In this document: one piece after another, positions 60,450 through 64,000 of the stretch
How the letters are laid out: each line of letters begins with the position of its first letter
Numbering within the stretch: position 1 is the first letter of the stretch
DNA from: Nitrospirales bacterium
Lineage (GTDB): Bacteria; Nitrospirota; Nitrospiria; Nitrospirales; UBA8639
Assembly: GCA_022828225.1 (NCBI GenBank)
Contig: JAJEJG010000008.1
Location: 1-64,000, forward strand
Length of the DNA stretch: 64,000 bases
Direction: 5' to 3'
Program-made: the position numbers and the translations under genes
Notes under the pieces: model-generated
The model's database searches: none
Told to the model about the DNA's origin: nothing
Seen by the model: the letters and a program-made list of their open reading frames with translations, nothing else

Positions 60450-61012
60450 GATCGGCTGGCCTCAACGAGGGCTTCCCTCAGCCTTCGCAACGTCTCGACC
60501 CGACCGGCATCGTCTTCACGGATCATGGAATCTTTCACGAAATCCGCCAGGCGTTGCCGGCCGACGTGCGGCGGAAACACCGGCCCCACCAGTTTCCATT
60601 GATGGTCCACGGCCCGGATATGTACGGACAGCACCTGCTCCCGAGGCCCAGGGACAAACGTCGCGGTCTCCACGTGGACCACGCCCAACACCTGGAACGT
60701 GACGGGAATGAAGGCCTCCGTGCTGCTCACGACGTCCCATTGCGTTACGTCGTCGTTGATCGAATAGTCACGGATCACCACGAATCGTTTCCACACCGGC
60801 TCTTCCTGTTCCCAAGCCACGTAGGGCTTGACCGATTCGTAGGTCTGAGCGGTCAGCCGGACCCCGCGTTTATCCAACGACAGATATTTGTCGACCACCT
60901 TGGCCGGATCATTGGTCAGGTCGCTTGTCAAGCTCAAGACGGACAAAGGGAACACTCCCGCGGCCAAAACCAGGCTCAACAGATACAACTGAACTCTCAT
61001 GCAACCACCCAT
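60446..61012 (-). CDS. Secreted protein of unknown function
   Basis: 188 residues. N-terminal signal peptide (MRVQLYLLSLVLAAGVFPLS). The mature protein (DKYLSLDKRGVRLTAQTYES, VKPYVAWEQEEPVWKRFVVI, STEAFIPVTFQVLGVVHVET, VDHQWKLVGPVFPPHVG) has a mixed alpha/beta pattern like NTF2-like or lipocalin-sized periplasmic proteins, but no family is recognised. AAAGGAG precedes ATG 61012; ATG 61000 is an alternative. Cotranscribed with gph by overlap. Confidence 0.7.
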   Translation of the reverse strand: MGGCMRVQLYLLSLVLAAGVFPLSVLSLTSDLTNDPAKVVDKYLSLDKRGVRLTAQTYESVKPYVAWEQEEPVWKRFVVIRDYSINDDVTQWDVVSSTEAFIPVTFQVLGVVHVETATFVPGPREQVLSVHIRAVDHQWKLVGPVFPPHVGRQRLADFVKDSMIREDDAGRVETLRRLREALVEASRS

Positions 61013-61418
61013 GGGCTCCTTTTTTCTCTCTTACTCACGTGTCGCTGTTCCATCTCATTGCGCCGTATGTTGTTGGCCGGAGTATATTGCCGGATGAGAT
61101 GCGACGGCTACATGGGACACAGACAAGAACAACAGCAAAGGAACATAAGACGCCGCGACCACGAATGCAAGGGGGTCGAGAATACGACCGCGCTATCAAT
61201 GTCCATTCATTGGAGCCCGGATCGATAGACACGGGCCTCTCAAGAAACGTGTCCGGAGCCACGTGACAATAGGATAAGAAGGCAACGGACAATGGCCATC
61301 AGGTTGCTATCAACCGGTTCCGGTATTACAGTCCCATGGATCTGTCCGAACGATGAAGCCACGAGGAAACATGACGGTTCGCTGACACATGTCCAGTCAT
61401 CAAAAGAGGCCTTCGCCC
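61013..61418. other. Intergenic region without recognised features
   Basis: 406 bp between divergent genes. Short frames on both strands have no ribosome-binding sites or plausible composition. No hairpin-T terminator or clear repeat is seen. Promoters for the gph operon and the tetraheme cytochrome gene should lie here. Confidence 0.5.
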
Positions 61419-63461
61419 ATGTCCTGGTTCCAGTTCTCGCGCCGCCGTGTCGTGCTGTTGACCGTCGGGGTGCTGCTCTTGCTCGACGTGGGACGGTCCA
61501 TCAATGCCCGGCTTGGGTTTTCCGAACCCAGAGAAATCTGGCAACCCGATCCCGCGGTCTATGCCGACCTGACCTGGCCTCCAGGTTCCGATCTTGCGCC
61601 CGAGACGCCCATGGGCCGGCGTGTATTTGTCGAACGCTGTGCGGTCTGTCATGGACCGGATGGCCGCGGCAACGGGCCGGCTGCGCCGTCACTCATTCCT
61701 CATCCCCGCAATTTTGCTGACGGCACGTTCAAATACAAGTCCACGCCCGCGGGTCAGCCGCCGCTTGAACGCGATCTCGTGCGCACGGTCTCGCATGGCC
61801 TCCATGCGAGTGCGATGCCGTATTTTCATGATCTCCTGAGTGACGAGGAAATTCGTGCCGTGGTCCGGTACATTCAAGGCCTGTCTTCGGTCTTTACCGG
61901 GCCTCCGCCTCACACCGTCACGATTCCCCCGCGCGTTCCGCCGGATGCCGAAAGTCTGGCCCGCGGAAAGGCCCTGTATACGCAATATGGCTGTGTGGCG
62001 TGTCACGGCCCCGAGGCGCGAGGCGGGCTTCCCTTTCAGGAAACCACCGGGTACCCCGTGATTTCCCGGGACCTGACGGCCCCCTGGACCTTTCGCGGAG
62101 GAAGCGACCCTGAACAGGTCTGGTTGCGAGTGACGACCGGCCTGCCCCCCGGACCGATGCCGGCCTTTGAGAGTGCGCTGACTCCTGACCAGCGATGGGA
62201 CGCGGTGAATTACGTGCTGTCGCTCGCCCGGGTGCCGCCGTGGGAGCCGGGCGGACGGCTCGCGGGTCCCGGACACGACCCGGATTTGCTGAAACGCGGA
62301 CGGTATCTGCTCCACGCGCAGATGTGCGGGATCTGTCATACCCAGACGAATCCGATCGGGATCTATCGTGGGGACGACTTTTATTTGGCGGGTGGGATGC
62401 GGGTTGGGGTCTATCCGCACGGCGTCTATATTGCCCGCAACTTAACCCCGGACGACGAAACCGGATTGGGCACCTGGACTGAAAACGAGATTGCGACGGC
62501 GTTGCGCACGGGCCGCACTCCGGACCGGCTGCTGAATCCGTGGGCCATGATTTGGGCCTTCTTTCATAGCTTGACCGACGACGATGCCCTCGCCATTGCC
62601 CGTTACCTGAAGTCGCGGCCCGCCGTGCGCAATCATATCCCCCCGCCGTTGCATTACGGCGTGCTGGAAACACTCGCGGTCAAACTTGCCGGTCCCCTGC
62701 CGGAAGGCCGGCCGCGGGTGCTGACCTATGCGGCCGGAAACTACGGCCAACCCGATTCGGGTGCGTACCCGGATCTTCCTCAACGACTGCTGATCTGGGG
62801 ACAAGGGGGCGTCCTCCTGGCTGGTCTGGCGTTCCTGTTTGCCGGGCCACGAGGCCGTCGTTTTCCAAAAAATGCGAAGGGACGGCTCCTGGCCGGACTC
62901 GCGGCGACGGGAATCGGGGTCGGTGGGCTCGTGGGGGCTTTCCTGTACTTCACCCCGACGTTACACCTCATTCCCCCGGAAGAGATTGCGGCCGGGGTCA
63001 CGGCTGGTATGCCGCAGATCGACCCGGCCGCCCTCCGTAGCCCCGAACAGGTCGCATTGGCGAAGCGCGGGCAATATCTCTATAAAATCATCTCATGCAA
63101 CAACTGTCACGGGCCTGACGGTAGCGGAGGGCAGAAAATCAGTTGGTTGCCGGCCGGCTCGCATTGGACTCGTAATCTCACGCCGGATCCTACGGCCGGG
63201 ATCGGAGCTTGGAGTGACCGGGAAATCGCCCGGGCGATTCGTAGCGGCGTCGCGCGAGACGGCAGGCCGTTACACTGGCAGGGTATGGTCTGGGACCATG
63301 CCTCGAATTTGGATGAGGAAGACGTGCGCGCGCTCATTGCATATCTCCGCTCGCTGCCGCCCGTGACCCAAGCGGTGCCGCCGTTCCGTCCTCCGGACGG
63401 ACGTGACTGCGCACGGGCCACCGTGTATCTGATCGAAGACCGGACCCCCGGCTGCCGGTAG
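61419..63461 (+). CDS. Membrane-anchored tetraheme cytochrome c
   Basis: 680 residues from ATG 61419 (GAGG upstream). An N-terminal anchor (RRVVLLTVGVLLLLDVG) is followed by four CXXCH heme sites: CAVCHG near residue 75, CVACHG near 198, CGICHT near 305 and CNNCHG near 560. Each lies in a mono-heme cytochrome c fold. Between the third and fourth there are two membrane helices (LLIWGQGGVLLAGLAFLFAG and LLAGLAATGIGVGGLVGAFL). This looks like fused c-type cytochromes for electron transfer at the periplasmic face. Heme attachment would use the ccm genes of this window. Partner unknown. Confidence 0.85.
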   Translation: MSWFQFSRRRVVLLTVGVLLLLDVGRSINARLGFSEPREIWQPDPAVYADLTWPPGSDLAPETPMGRRVFVERCAVCHGPDGRGNGPAAPSLIPHPRNFADGTFKYKSTPAGQPPLERDLVRTVSHGLHASAMPYFHDLLSDEEIRAVVRYIQGLSSVFTGPPPHTVTIPPRVPPDAESLARGKALYTQYGCVACHGPEARGGLPFQETTGYPVISRDLTAPWTFRGGSDPEQVWLRVTTGLPPGPMPAFESALTPDQRWDAVNYVLSLARVPPWEPGGRLAGPGHDPDLLKRGRYLLHAQMCGICHTQTNPIGIYRGDDFYLAGGMRVGVYPHGVYIARNLTPDDETGLGTWTENEIATALRTGRTPDRLLNPWAMIWAFFHSLTDDDALAIARYLKSRPAVRNHIPPPLHYGVLETLAVKLAGPLPEGRPRVLTYAAGNYGQPDSGAYPDLPQRLLIWGQGGVLLAGLAFLFAGPRGRRFPKNAKGRLLAGLAATGIGVGGLVGAFLYFTPTLHLIPPEEIAAGVTAGMPQIDPAALRSPEQVALAKRGQYLYKIISCNNCHGPDGSGGQKISWLPAGSHWTRNLTPDPTAGIGAWSDREIARAIRSGVARDGRPLHWQGMVWDHASNLDEEDVRALIAYLRSLPPVTQAVPPFRPPDGRDCARATVYLIEDRTPGCR

Positions 63462-63553
63462 CAGGGCGGCTGGCGGCACATCAGGCGCCATCACGGGATG
63501 GTCAATGTTCGGCCGCTCGTTGACCAAAGGAAACAACGACGCCGGACCTTGGA

Positions 63554-64000
63554 TCAGCTTTTCGGAAGAAAATCTTCGACGATGACGACGCCTTCGGGGG
63601 GAGTGAGGGTGACGACGGTGTCATCCAGACCCTTGTCGACCTTGAAGGCGGAGAACCGGAAGGTGGACACGTTACCGTTCTTCTCATGCAAGGCGAGGGC
63701 TTGAATCATATACGTTCGCGGTTGGATTTCCGCCACGATCTTGACGAGGGACGACGGCGGCCCACCGGCGACGGGTTTGGGGATCAGCGTCACCAACGGC
63801 AACCCGCCTTCCCCTTTCTTGCCGTCTCCCGTGGGTTGCGGGGTAAAGTGTTCGGCCAGCTTGCCGACGCCCTGAAGCAACCGGAGCGGGGCCTTGGTCG
63901 AGACCATCATCGTGAGACTGCCCTTCAGCACCTGATTGTGGGCAGGCACGTACATGGCTACCTGATCCTCATGCACGTAGATGTGCTCCAACGAGGGTTC
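63554..64000 (-). CDS. LolA-like outer-membrane lipoprotein carrier (partial, N-terminus outside)
   Basis: The frame runs off the right edge; about 148 C-terminal residues are visible. The pattern HEDQVAMYVPAHNQVLKGSL, TLIPKPVAGGPPSSLVKIVA and FRFSAFKVDKGLDDTVVTLT PPEGV matches LolA/LppX-type lipoprotein carriers, whose hydrophobic cavity ferries lipoproteins across the periplasm. The middle insert rich in Gly/Lys (TGDGKKGEGG) is not typical. The 92-bp spacer to the cytochrome gene holds no feature. Confidence 0.7.
   Translation of the reverse strand, partial: EPSLEHIYVHEDQVAMYVPAHNQVLKGSLTMMVSTKAPLRLLQGVGKLAEHFTPQPTGDGKKGEGGLPLVTLIPKPVAGGPPSSLVKIVAEIQPRTYMIQALALHEKNGNVSTFRFSAFKVDKGLDDTVVTLTPPEGVVIVEDFLPKS

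Noticed and set aside
61035-61292. 85-aa minus-strand frame in the cytochrome upstream region
   Set aside because: No ribosome-binding site, odd Cys/Arg-rich composition and no domain pattern.

Overview
The window is a contiguous piece of a GC-rich bacterial chromosome, most consistent with the phylum Nitrospirota (a Nitrospira-like organism). The evidence is indirect but coherent. It includes the tail of an ethylbenzene-dehydrogenase/NxrC-type heme subunit at the left edge, a class E succinate dehydrogenase/fumarate reductase with a CCG-domain (HdrB-like) subunit, a complete System I cytochrome c maturation (Ccm) operon, a cysteine-less Thi4 thiazole synthase, and a tetraheme cytochrome c. 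No rRNA, tRNA or CRISPR was seen. Taxonomy is inference; no database search was possible.

Layout. Positions 1-5.3 kb hold the heme-subunit tail, a tiny zinc-ribbon gene, lspA, ileS and nadA. Positions 5.3-12 kb are an accessory island of lower GC. It is littered with decayed IS3-family copies, an accA fragment and a diverged duplicate of the nadA leader, and it carries a secreted trypsin/Sel1 protein, a very large pentapeptide-repeat membrane protein and a small secreted protein. At 12.2-12.35 kb lies a remarkable array of about 14 TGCTATG heptamers spaced at about one DNA helical turn, in front of a small winged-helix protein gene. Positions 12.8-16.5 kb hold a TPP-riboswitch-controlled thiC, then thi4 and a TPR gene. 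Positions 16.5-23.3 kb are mixed: a RAYT transposase carrying a REP copy in its own reading frame, a receiver-like protein, ygfZ, small proteins, an EamA transporter, an Sfp-type phosphopantetheinyl transferase and a ferredoxin. Positions 23.3-30.6 kb hold smc, ispH, fabH and a BamD-like lipoprotein.

Positions 30.7-39.8 kb form a cytochrome c biogenesis locus: ccdA-tlpA on the minus strand, and ccmABC, a CcmE/CcmD-like fusion, ccmE, ccmF, ccmG, ccmH and ccmI on the plus strand. Together these handle thiol reduction, heme export and ligation for cytochromes such as the tetraheme protein at the right end. Positions 40-50.1 kb hold a DUF559 protein, an AGCS symporter, CopD, citrate synthase, a lemA/TPM/nucleotidyltransferase-like cluster, a CBS protein and the sdhA-sdhB-CCG operon, which link to central carbon metabolism. 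Positions 50.3-64 kb hold an orphan HigA antitoxin, a two-gene cassette (heme-oxygenase-like oxidase plus PqqD-like/methyltransferase fusion) that may be an undescribed peptide or small-molecule tailoring system, an AAA ATPase, ppx, recG, rpmB, msrB, gph, a secreted protein, the tetraheme cytochrome and a truncated lolA-like gene.

A striking theme is short non-coding mobile repeats. A 142-bp MITE has three intact copies, each with a different 4-bp target duplication, plus degenerate copies. A 179-bp MITE has two copies flanked by TA. REP-like hairpins occur between genes and also inside the recG, RAYT and ccmG reading frames. The MITEs repeatedly sit exactly at stop codons.
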